Shown here: in pieces, positions 18,340 to 43,639 of the stretch
Numbering within the stretch: the stretch's first letter is position 1
Layout of the letters: each line of letters begins with the position of its first letter
From: Amoebidium appalachense
Lineage: Eukaryota; Ichthyosporea
Direction: 5' to 3'
Assembly: GCA_963693365.1 (NCBI GenBank)
Contig: CAVNZM010000005.1
Location: 1-64,000, forward strand
Length of the DNA: 64,000 bases
Made by a program: the position numbers and the translations under genes
The notes under the pieces: generated by a model
Told to the model about the DNA's origin: nothing
The model's database searches: none
The model's input: only the letters and a program-made list of their open reading frames with translations

Positions 18340-19350
18340 CATTGACCGGGTGGTGAAGACGCCGTGGCTGAGGATAGCGATACGTGCAAAGTTTGCTTTT
18401 CTATCCCAGGGAACACTTAAAGATCATCTAAATCGATCCCATTAAAGCCTTAAAGAGGTCCTAAAGTAATCCTAACACAATACCTAATTGCAACTCTGAA
18501 CATCTTTAAGCTACCCCAAACAGGGCGTGAAGATCGCAGAAAGGTATCACCAATACTTGCCTAAGATTGCGTTAGCATATCACATGCACAGACATGGCCT
18601 GTCTTGAAGATATAATTTGGATGGCCAATAGCGCTACCAAAGAACTCTCCAAAGATCTCCTTAGATGATCCACTGCCTAGCTGTGATATATCCTGACGAC
18701 ATTCTAACGCAATCAGTTCGTTTCGCAAATGTTGCATGGCCATACGGGTTTAAGAGAGGATAAAGATTGTCCTAAGATCTCCGCAGTACATCTTTAACAT
18801 ATCTCTACGCCCATCCCACGAGCGCCTTGTGTCAACTTACTTGCGTGTATAATGCATCTTACACACATCTATATAATATGTATCGGTATCTCTCATAGAC
18901 ATACTGTAGAATGAGTGCAGACGTCTTTAGGACATCTGTTAACTACCCCATGTTCCGGGATGATAAAAATATGTCCTCAATCCGTCCAAGATATCTTTAA
19001 GACGTAAAAGACATGAAAACCCGAAAGACGTCTTTCATATATCCCGTATGCATCCGCAACCCATCAGACAATTTAATGGGGGGTTAAGGACATCTGGACT
19101 TGTGCTGATGGGTTTAAGTGCACTTCCAGGTGTCTGTATGACATCTTGTCAGACGACTTTACTACGTCTTGCAGATGTCCACTGTCTTGAATCCGTGCCA
19201 GACGTATTTAATATATATGGGATGTGTTTCAGACGCCTTGCCATCCTGCAATTCCGGGTTATCCTAAACCCGTCCTAAGCTATCTTTTAGATATATTAAC
19301 GACGATAGGACGTCCTAAAGTCGTACAAGACAGGTTTCGGATGGGAGGTG
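18340..19350. repeat. Diverged partner of the GATATC-rich block (GACGTC/GACATCT-rich)
   Basis: The block follows the second promoter module, as the block at 8.8-10.3 kb follows the first. It is dense in AGACGTCTTT, GACATCT, AAGATATCTT and related palindromic words, and ends with GTTTCGGATGG then TTTGCTGATG, nearly the same as the end of the first block. Confidence 0.65.
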
Positions 19351-19357
19351 ATCTTTG

Positions 19358-19890
19358 CTGATGTGCCCGTTTCACATGCGAAGTGGTCCTTGCTATGCCT
19401 GTGTCCGTTTCACGTGCGAAGTGGCCCTTGCTATGCCACTGCTCGTTTCACGTGCGAAGTGGCCCCTGCTATGCCACTGCTCGTTTCATGTGCAAAGTGG
19501 CCCCTCCTATGCCACCGCCCGTTTTACGTGTCCCTGCTATGCCACTGCCCGTTTCACGTATGAGGTGGCCCTGCTATTCCTGTGCATTGTCCATTTCACG
19601 TGCGAAGTGGCCCCTGCTATGCCACTGCCCGTTTCATGTGCGAAGTGGCCCCTGCTATGCTACTGCCAGTTTCATGTGCGAAGTGGCCCCTGCTTTGCCA
19701 CTGCCCGTTTCACGTACGAAGTGGCCCCTGTTATGCCACTGCCCGTTTCACGTGCGATTGAAGTGGCCCCTGCTATTCCACTGCCTGTTCAAAGTCACGT
19801 GCGAAGTGGCCCCTGCTATGCCACCGCCCGTTTCACGTGATAAGTGGCCCCTGCTATGCCGCTGCCCGTTTTACGTGCGGAGTGGCCCCT
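19358..19890. repeat. Minisatellite of about 39 bp (CCCGTTTCACGTGCGAAGTGG), about 13 copies
   Basis: Units read CCCGTTTCACGTGCGAAGTGG plus a CCCCTGCTATGCCACTG half, with length variants (about 29 to 45 bp). Each unit carries an imperfect palindrome TTTCACGTGCGAA around an E-box-like CACGTG. It follows the diverged block just as the 22-bp array follows the first block. Confidence 0.85.
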
Positions 19891-20110
19891 GGGGGGGGGG
19901 GGGGGGGGGAGGGGGGGGGACCCACCACCTATGAGGAACTCAATGCTTACTACTGCCCACCCCCCATTTCAAATTCAAAAATGCCTTGGTGGTGGTGGTG
20001 GTGGTGTTTGGGGCCGGGGGCGAAGGGGAAGGGGAAGGGGAAGGGGAAGGGGGGGAGGGGTGGGTGGGTGGGTTTTTTTTTTTGGGGGGGGGGAAGGGGG
20101 AGGCACAGAA
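19888..20110. repeat. G-rich, GGT and GGGGAA repeats
   Basis: G runs (19888-19919), (GGT)n near 19988 and (GGGGAA)n near 20026-20050 form a purine-rich stretch between the minisatellite and the 3' end of striatin. Confidence 0.8.
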
Positions 20111-20313
20111 TGCGTGTTTAGACATGAGTGATGCAGCTGTTGCATCTATAATCCATTGTTAACACAGCAGTGCTGCTGTCTTCTTGTCAATGCCAAGGTT
20201 GGGTAAGCCATTGTGTTCAAGTTAACACACTTGTATCACGGTGAGCATACAGCTTAACTTGCAACCCATGGTGCAAATCTATGAATATGAATACATTGTA
20301 GCACGCACGCACA

Positions 20314-35920
<15,607 letters not shown>

Positions 35921-37356
35921 TCTGCCCCCCCGCGACAGTTATAAGGGCACGCAGACGGTCACAAACACGGTTTCTGTTTGCCTGCTCCAAGGCCCCGTTC
36001 CCAAGACACTGCCTACTATCCCTGCTGGCAAACTAACTGCGCAACTGAAAAGCAAGCCGTCGTCCTCTAACCGTGTCCCCCAACAAACCTCGAAACCACA
36101 TGTAATTCAGTGGCCAGGGCAACCCCCCTTCCCCCCCCCCCCCCCCCCCTCCCCCCCTCTTCTTCCCCTTCTCCAAAGTGCGCCAGTATGCCAACCCGCC
36201 TCCCTTGGTTTCACACACTTACACCAGCAAATACCCACACATACACAAGGGCAAACAAGGGGAGAGAGGACCGAGAGAGAGAAGTTGAGGGAGAGAAGGA
36301 AGCACACACTACACACGCAGTCACACCCACGCACATGCCCACACCTTCACAAGCAGACGCGCACGTAACTAATAATAGACGCCATAAATATTCAGCAGGC
36401 CCATAATCAAGCATAATCCCGCGGATCTTGTGTCCACAAGCATGCTCAGGCATGCTCACCGTGTAACCACCACGTATGCAAGCTTGAACACAAAAACAAG
36501 TGATTAAACCAAATAACAGTATAATAAGTGATCACACTTTAACTTTCTAATAACATTTAACAGCCCCCCCCCCCCCTCCCCCACGTGCTGTAAGAAATAA
36601 GCGAGTACTCACCTCAAATACGCCGCTGCCGCGCAGGGCCTTCAGAAACGTTCCTTTACCTCGTCACCATAGCTCCAGTCGCGGCTATGAGTGTTTACAC
36701 CGAGCTACCTTTGTACCTGTCTACGCTGCAAGCTACTGTGTTTGCGCTATGAACCCTGGCAATAGCATGAGCAATATACAGCCAGTGGGCAGCTAAAAAA
36801 AACTAATTAGACCGTGTAAACCTGGGCAGTTACGAAAGCGAGCGGGGCTGGGTTGCAAGCAAAGCAAAGCACAAATATCCTGTGCAGCCCCCTGAGGAAA
36901 AGTGGTAGATCCCTGCAATGAACCCTGATAGCGCAGAGCGCACTTCTATCTCCCCCTATTCATACATCTAACAAACCGCACTGCAGGGCCCCTTTGCATC
37001 TTTACAGCGTAGGCTACAGTGACTCGTAAACCCGTAAACACTCGCTCCCAAGCCCTGTGTAACCGTTGTCTGGGGCCAAGCGGGTGCGCACAGTTGAGGT
37101 ATGGCCTGTGATGCCCGCTCAGCCAATCAGAACATGGAACGCGAAACAAAATATGAAAGAGCAATTTATAGGCTAACAGACGAATCATAATGTTTCATTA
37201 GATATTATCATGCGCCTGTTTAGCAGGTTGATAGTGCCTCCCCCTGGACCGTTTCTGCCTGGCGGCAGGCAGACTGCCATCTGTCGGCGCGTGTATATGT
37301 ATACTGTTGTGTACACAGAAAGGGGCCCCGCACTCATATCGGTCCCTGCAGCAACC
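35921..37356. promoter_or_regulatory. Shared divergent promoter region, striatin (-) and cyclophilin (+)
   Basis: The two start codons face away from each other across about 1.4 kb. On the cyclophilin side, CCAAT (in GCCAATCAG, about 37122) and TTTATAGG (about 37165) have the same order and spacing as the methyltransferase promoter. On the striatin side, a TTATAAC word lies about 20 nt before the ATG. A strong minus-strand donor GTGAGTAC at 36612 ends an exon-like segment, perhaps a 5' leader exon of striatin. Confidence 0.5.
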
Positions 37357-37612
37357 ATGGCCAGGCCGCGGGCATATGTGGAGCTTTCTATGGGCCAGCA
37401 GCAGATATTCGAGGCACAGAAGGTGTGTGCTGGGTGACTCACCTTGCTCTCTTGCTCCCTCTGTCGTTCTCCCCTCCCTCCTTTCCTCCCTCCTTCCCTC
37501 TGTCCCCCGCCCCTGTTCACACCTGCCTTCCCTCCCTCCTGTGTTTCAGTCCCCCGCGCAACCCTCAAGCTACCTCCCTCTCTCCCCCTCTCCCTGTTTC
37601 TCTGTCCCTACC

Positions 37613-37656
<44 letters not shown>

Positions 37657-37857
37657 CCCCCCCCACTCCCCCTTTCCCTCTCTGTCTGCCCCCCCCTCCC
37701 CCTCTCTCTCTCTCTCTCTCCCTCCCTCCCTCCCTCCCTCCCCCCCCCCCTCCCTCCCTCCCTCCCTCGGTGCCCCTCCCCCCCCCACCCCCATCTATGT
37801 GTGTGCGTGCATGTTTGTGTGTGTGTCTGTTCCGCGCGCGCGCGCGTGTGTGTGTAT

Positions 37858-37889
<32 letters not shown>

Positions 37890-38855
37890 TCCCACTCCTT
37901 GTGTTATTTCTCTGCCTCTTCATGTATTCCCCACCCCCCCTCCCCCCTCCTCCTTCTCTCCCTCCCCTCCCCTTTCTCCCCCTCCCCCCAGCTTCATTAT
38001 GTCAACTACCATACTCACCCTAAGCACGCACTCTGCTTGCTTATCTAATGAAACAGAAACTGTTTTTTGTCTCTAGGTGGTTTCCTCGTTTCACAAGACC
38101 TTCCCCAACTCTGCGGGGCGGTTCGCTGCCAGCCTGCTCTTGATTTACTCTCACCGCCCGTTTCCATTCCTTCTTTCTTAGCCCTTTTCCTCAAGCTTCT
38201 TGAACTCTTTACCTTTCCACTGCTAGTAATCTCAACCTCTCTCTTTTCCCCGTGTGACTTCCTCTTATTCCCTGCCTTGCACTCGATATAGACCAGTGTA
38301 TACGTAGATTGGTGCAGCAGGCTGCTGGTGGCTGTGTGTTGTGGCCTTGTGAGCCCCCTCTATGTGTGACTTTGGGGCAGCTCAGCAGGGCGTGAGCCCA
38401 CTAACCAGGTGGGGTGCAGGTTGCATACGACGAGGTGTGCACGTTCCTGGCCAAGAATGGCGACACATACGCCCTGCCAAAGCAGCCCCAGGTGTGTGCC
38501 GCTACGGGCTCACAGAAGAGGGGAGGGGGGGGGGGGGGGGGATTGACACCTTAGTCTTGCAAAAAGGGGGATTCAAGAAGGCTGGAAGTGATCGGTTGGT
38601 GAGGGAGGGGTTGGAGAAAAAAAGAGGAGATGGGGGTTGGAGGCAGATATACAGGCCGGGTGAGGGGGGCTGCGACGGGGCTGAACTCTTAAGTAGGGAG
38701 AGTAAATATGCACGAGAGGAATGATTCGTTGTGCTTTTGTATAAGAAGGTTTTGGGGGGGGGGGGGGGGGGGGGCTGTGCTGAAGATGCTGTGGGCCACA
38801 GCAACTGGACGAGGGCCAGCGGGCCATAGTGGAGGAGGTGTTCAGAAACACAAAG
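37357..38855 (+). CDS. Cyclophilin gene exons 1-4 (N-terminal domain)
   Basis: Exon 1 37357-37422, exon 2 from 38077 ([16 protein letters not shown]; donor not found at a consensus GT before the in-frame stop at 38176-38178), exon 3 38420-38491 ([17 protein letters not shown]), exon 4 38802-38855 ([18 protein letters not shown], donor GTGAGC). All but exon 2's 3' end are GT-AG and phase 0. Because exon 2 cannot be closed neatly, a short exon may be missing or a rare donor used. Confidence 0.7.
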
Positions 38856-39030
38856 GTGAGCACTGGTGCACACTGCATTCATAGTGGAGGGGGTGTTCAC
38901 AAACACAAAGGTGAGCACTGGTGCACACTGCATTCATAGTGGAAGAGGTGTTCACAAACACAAAGGTGAGCACTGGTGCACACTGCACCGTTGGCTGGGT
39001 GGGATTTGGAATTCAAACAGGTTGCTTGGG

Positions 39031-39061
<31 letters not shown>

Positions 39062-39719
39062 GGGGGGGGAGAGATCACAAGATACTGATGGGATAGAAGG
39101 TGTGAGGTGTACATGGGTGCTGGTTGTCTGTGTGTGTGGGCTTGTTTATGGGTGTGTGGTGTGTAAGTGTGGGTGGGTGGGGTGTGGACTTTGGTGCGAA
39201 TGCAAGTGTGTGAGGGAGCGCTGGTGTGGGAGCATGTGTATAAGATGTGTGTGTGAGGGAGAGGATGAAGTTTGTGTGTGCGGGTGGGTGGGTGGGTGGG
39301 TGGCCGATCGAGTACGGACCTCTATTGTTCGCGATGAAGTCATATTGGGTGTGGAGGTGTGAGTGGGCCCATGGGGTGACTCACCAGGCGGCAGGCAGCC
39401 CGGCACGAGTCTGCGGTTTGAGCCGCCAGTGCCGCTACTTGTGGGCCGGGTGGTGGTGGAGCTGTATGCGGCCGACTGCCCAAAGACCGTCGAGAACTTC
39501 ACAAAGGTACTCGCAGTCAATGCCTCAATATGCAACAGATCCCCCCCACCTACCCTCCCATCCCTTACTTCCAAGGTCTCCTGCCCCCCTCTCCCAATGT
39601 CTCCCCCCTCCATGTCTTTTTCCCCCTGAGGTCCGGCAAAGGCAATGCGAGTACAGATGCGCGTGCGCACACACACACACACACACACACGTACACGCAC
39701 ATGTGTGCTGGGGCGCGCG

Positions 39720-39762
<43 letters not shown>

Positions 39763-40716
39763 TTATGCTTGGGTGTGTTGTTGCTGACGATGTTTCTGCA
39801 GCTGTGCACGGGGGAGAAGGGCCAGGGAAGTGGGGGCAAGGCGCTGCACTACTTCAACTGCAAGGTGCATCGCATAGTCAAGGTGTGGGGAAATGATATG
39901 CGGCTATAGTGGCGGTCGTATGTGGACAGCTATGGATGAGCTGAGCGGTAGGGGTATCTTGTAGTTTGGTAATGGCGGGGTGTTGCAAACGCTATAGTCC
40001 ACCTACTGTCATCGGGCTAGGGTTTAGGTAACGATTGCATGCTAATCCCTAACCCTCAGCACTTTGCTGGCATGAGCATATGATGGGGCTGGTTGGTTGT
40101 AAGGCTGGCAGCAAAGAGTATGCTTGGGAGCTAGCTGCACTTGTGCATACTTGCATGCCCAGGCCAGGCACGGTGTGTGGCTGCAACCGTCAGATGGGAC
40201 TGCTGGGCAATACTGGGTGGATGGGGTATCATGTGCGTGGTGCAAACAACAATGGAGGGGGTATCAAGAATGGATGGGATATCATGTATGCATGGTGCAA
40301 GCAAGAGTGTATGGGGTATCATGTGCATGGGTAAACAAGAATGGATGGGATATCATATAAGCATGATGTAAACAAGAATGGATGGGGTATCATAGGCATG
40401 TTGCAAACAGCAATGGATGGGATATTATATAAGCATGATGCAAACAAGCGTGTTCTTGCGCAGGACTTCATGCTGCAGACCGGAGACATCACGCGGGGTG
40501 ACGGGTCGGGGGGGGAGAGCATCTGGGGCAAGAAGTTTAACGACGAGAAGGACGGCCTCAAGCACCCCCTGGAGGTGTGCATGCCCTTTATTGGGTTGGG
40601 GATTTTATTTGTTTGTTTCTTATTCTTTCTTTTTTTTTCTTTCCCCCCCCCTCCCCCCCCCCCCCCCCCCTTTTTTTTTTTTTTTCCCTCTCTTTGGAGG
40701 GGGCAAGGGGGAAGGG

Positions 40717-40755
<39 letters not shown>

Positions 40756-41953
40756 TGAATAGGAGACAGTGGCTGCAGGGTAGTGGAAATGTTCTCGGCA
40801 ATATGTGTGTGGGCCCAGAGATGGGTGGGTTGGTGGGCTGACACAGGATGCATGCACGTGGTGGGGGGCATGGGGCTGACACTGGTGGGGGGCAGAAAAA
40901 GGGGACGCTGGCCATGGCCAATGCCGGCAAGAACTCAAACACCTCCCAGTTTTTCCTGACCCTCAGAGACGACTGCTCACACGTATGTAATGCCCCAGCC
41001 ACACAGGCCCCACACACGCGCGTGCAAGCACACTCACCATGCACCACACACATACACACACACCATCCAGACATGCAAGCACACACACACCATTAGACCC
41101 ACACACACGCATGCAAGCACACACACACACCATTAGACCCACACACACACAAATGCAGGCACACACACGCAATTAGACCCACACACACACATGCAGGCAC
41201 ACACCATGCAGCATGTGCTGGGCACACACATGGGTGGTCTGCAGGTGACCAGCAAGTCCATTCTCACCTGGTGTATTCGTGCTGTGGCGGGCAGAACATA
41301 AAGTCCCACCACGTGCACATTGCAATCCAGCCGCTGCTGCTGCTTGGAAGAGGGAGAGGGGCCGACATATGGGAAAGAGAACATATGGAAGATAAGAGGG
41401 CTGTGTGGCTGGCTGGGTGCTGACGCTGTGCATGGGCTGGGCAGCTCAACAAGAAGCACGTGGTGTTTGGCCACGTGGTCGACGGCATGCACGTGCTGGA
41501 CAAGGTGTGTGGTGTGTGTGTGTGGGGGGGGGGGGGGGGATACCCCCCTTTCCCTTTCCCTTTCCAACCGCTTAAATATTTCCGACGTCCAGGCATGTAA
41601 ATAGAGATAACGCACCCCCCCCCCCCCCCCCCCCCCCACCCCCCCACCCCCCCCCCCCCCCCCAAAAAAAAACAAAAAAAAAAACATGCTGCTGTAGCTT
41701 AACTTCCGGCCCTCCTCACTGCTCTTGCCCGTGACGTCTGCTCTCGCATGGCCCTGCTCGTGTTCATGGTGTTGTCAGTCATGAATGTGTCCATCATTCT
41801 GCACCGAACCCCCCCCCCCTCCACCTCCCCTGTCGCTTCCTCCCTGGGCGCTATTTCTGATGCATACTTTTTGTGTGTCCAAGTCTGTGCGACGCTTTCC
41901 GTGATGGATGTGTACTTCATACAATGTAACTCATTCTAACCCCCCCCCCCCCG

Positions 41954-41993
<40 letters not shown>

Positions 41994-42087
41994 ACACACA
42001 CACACACAGATCAACCAGGAGGCAGCCACTGCTGATGGCACCCCTTCCATGCCTGTGTGGATTAGTGGCTGTGGCGTTCTCAAATAG
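37357..42087 (+). CDS. Cyclophilin-type peptidyl-prolyl isomerase with N-terminal domain (PPIL6-like), 10 exons
   Basis: About 260 residues: an N-terminal region of about 80 and a cyclophilin domain that would catalyse proline cis-trans isomerisation. The N-terminal pattern (a beta-strand, then [18 protein letters not shown]) and domain order resemble animal PPIL6; this assignment is inference. An in-frame ATG at 37210, 47 nt after the TATA-like box, would add 49 residues rich in Arg and hydrophobics (possible targeting peptide). I chose 37357 because [10 protein letters not shown] fits the family start, but 37210 is possible. The 3' border of exon 2 is unresolved. A candidate AATAAA is at 42395. 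Confidence 0.88.
37440..38050. repeat. Pyrimidine-rich (CT)n/C-run intron 1 of the cyclophilin gene
   Basis: CCCT, (CT)n at about 37619-37652 and many C runs, with a (GT)n patch at 37799-37889. On the coding strand this is almost pure pyrimidine over several hundred bases. Confidence 0.85.
38830..38965 (+). repeat. 55-bp tandem triplication of an exon end with its splice donor
   Basis: The segment ATAGTGGAGGAGGTGTTCAG plus AAACACAAAG and GTGAGCACTGGTGCACACTG occurs three times, with donors at 38856, 38911 and 38966. Copies two and three keep the codons (VEGVFTNTK and VEEVFTNTK) and are preceded by CATTCATAG, a possible acceptor. Confidence 0.9.
39399..42087 (+). CDS. Cyclophilin domain exons 5-10
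   Basis: Exons 39399-39506 ([19 protein letters not shown]), 39802-39882 (LCTGEKG ... VHRIVK), 40464-40574 ([20 protein letters not shown]), 40896-40982 ([19 protein letters not shown]), 41445-41504 ([20 protein letters not shown]), 42010-42087 (to TAG). All are phase 0. Catalytic and pocket residues equal to CypA R55, F60, M61, Q63, F113 and H126 are present. The position of W121, the cyclosporin contact, is His, so weak cyclosporin binding is expected. Confidence 0.93.
40215..40450. repeat. Degenerate tandem repeat of about 39 bp, about 6 copies
   Basis: Units around AATGGATGGGATATCATATA and AGCATGATGCAAACAAG, ending just before the acceptor of the exon at 40464. Confidence 0.8.
40630..40755. 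repeat. C run, T run and G run cluster in cyclophilin intron 7
   Basis: C-rich 40643-40670, T run 40671-40685, then G-rich to a G run at 40719-40753. The C and G blocks could pair. Confidence 0.85.
41505..42009 (+). other. Last cyclophilin intron with (GT)n-G tract at donor and C tract-(CA)n at acceptor
   Basis: The intron opens GTGTGTGGTGTGTGTGTGTG then a G run to about 41539, and closes with a C run (41941-41952) and (CA)n ending in the acceptor CAG at 42009. The two ends are reverse complements in composition and order. Confidence 0.85.
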
Positions 42088-43303
42088 CTTCTTAATGAAT
42101 ACATTTTAACCTTATGTGGAATGTGTACAGCCCTTCCGTACAGTTCGGCGCATACAACCTGGTTGTGGTGTATAGCTATAGTCTAGCCCTGACCTTGTGG
42201 CCTGTGACCAGTTACGAAGGCGTGTATGATAGTCCCTGTGGCAGGTGGCCACATTTTGGGGATGCAGATTTGGAAGTGCATGTATGCATGAACACAATGC
42301 ACACAGCTATATGCATGTTTACCTAGTGTGGGTACTGCAGCCCCACCTGTTTCCACCCCAGCCTAAATCAGGCATTGACCCTGTGTACTGCGTGAATAAA
42401 CTCTTTCTCGCCCGTGGTGTGGAGAACCTGTCTTTTCAATGTGTGGCTGGTGAAGTAGTGAATACATAAGAGTGTGGCGCATGTTGTGGTAGTGAATACA
42501 TAGAGTATGGTGAATGTTGTGGTAGTGAATACATAGAGGAGTATGGTGAATGTTGTGGTAGTGAATGCATCGAGTACTGTATGGTGGATGTTGTGGTGCA
42601 TGCACGTGGTGAATGCATCGTTTGAAAGTATGGTGAATGTTGTGGTGGTGAATGCATAAATCATGGTGAATGTTGTGGCATTGAATGCACTAAGTATGGT
42701 GATTAATATTGTTGTGGTATTGGATGCACAAAGTATGGTGAATGTTGTGGTATTGAATGCACTAAGGATGGTGAATGTTGTGGTGGTGAATGGATAAAGC
42801 ATAGTGAATGTCGTGGTGGTGAATGCATCCTGCCAGCGTGATTCATCCACAGGTTGTGCGAGAAACCACAGCGCACCAATCAAGCAGGGCCTATCATGCC
42901 CCTCACAAACCGAGGCTGATTGGGCTACTGGTAACTGCAGTGAGGGGAAGGTCGGGTGTGCAGGAGCTGCGGGCAGCAGAAACGTGAGTTCGAGTGGGTT
43001 GACAGCTATGCCTTTGATCGGTCTCGAGCAACAGTGAGCTTGCATGTCCACACGGACCCTGCCATCCTTGCCCAGTGGTGCTTTGCATATTTGGTCTCCG
43101 CACTGGCCAGCAGTGGGTGTTGCTTGTGGCCGTAATATCACAAACAACTAAAGGAATATCTCAATCTCAAAAAAAAATTGTATGGACCAATAATTCCTGC
43201 GCGGCCGCACCGATTAGCCAAATGTAGAAGTTTGGGCGGGAACTCTTGGTGTGCATGCAAAACAAAAGTTTATGATAATATCAACAACTAAAAAAGGAGG
43301 AAC
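42088..43303. other. Intergenic region with polyadenylation signal and degenerate repeats
   Basis: AATAAA at 42395-42400 is a plausible cyclophilin polyadenylation site. From 42460 to 42830 about ten degenerate units around GTATGGTGAATGTTGTGG (about 30-33 bp) are seen. Near 43173-43245 there are CCAAT words and TTTGGGCGGGAAC, an E2F-like site. No gene is supported up to 43303. Confidence 0.6.
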
Positions 43304-43636
43304 ATGGCGGCATGCACATACATGGGCATGGCAGTGGGCATGCCCAATAACTATTGCTATGTCTATATAGGCCTATCTGCTATGAAAAAAAAAATTGTTA
43401 GAACGGTTGGTTTCCATGGCCTTGCCGTCATCTACACTTTGCCGCCTCCCCCTACACGGTCGGCGTACAACAGGCCCAAGCAGTACAACAGAGCCAACCA
43501 CGTAACACTTCCCAGACATAGGGACCAGACACAAAAGAAACCAAGTGCTGTTGCCCGTGCATGCACGGCGTTCCCACATCTCTATTCCCTTCACATCCCC
43601 GCAACTAGTACTCCCAACCGCACCCCATGTTCTTAA
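43304..43636 (+). CDS. Small ORF of 110 codons, unrecognised
   Basis: An ATG in good context (GAACATGG) opens a frame of ordinary composition ending 4 nt from the end of the ABCG gene on the other strand. CCAAT and E2F-like words lie 60-130 nt upstream. I recognise no family. It may be a lineage-specific gene, a first exon or chance. Confidence 0.25.
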   Translation: MAACTYMGMAVGMPNNYCYVYIGLSAMKKKIVRTVGFHGLAVIYTLPPPPTRSAYNRPKQYNRANHVTLPRHRDQTQKKPSAVARACTAFPHLYSLHIPATSTPNRTPCS

Positions 43637-43639
43637 CCC

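Noticed and set aside
40016-40070. Telomere-like words (AGGGTTTAG, CCCTAACCC)
   Set aside because: Isolated single words, not an array; expected by chance in 64 kb.
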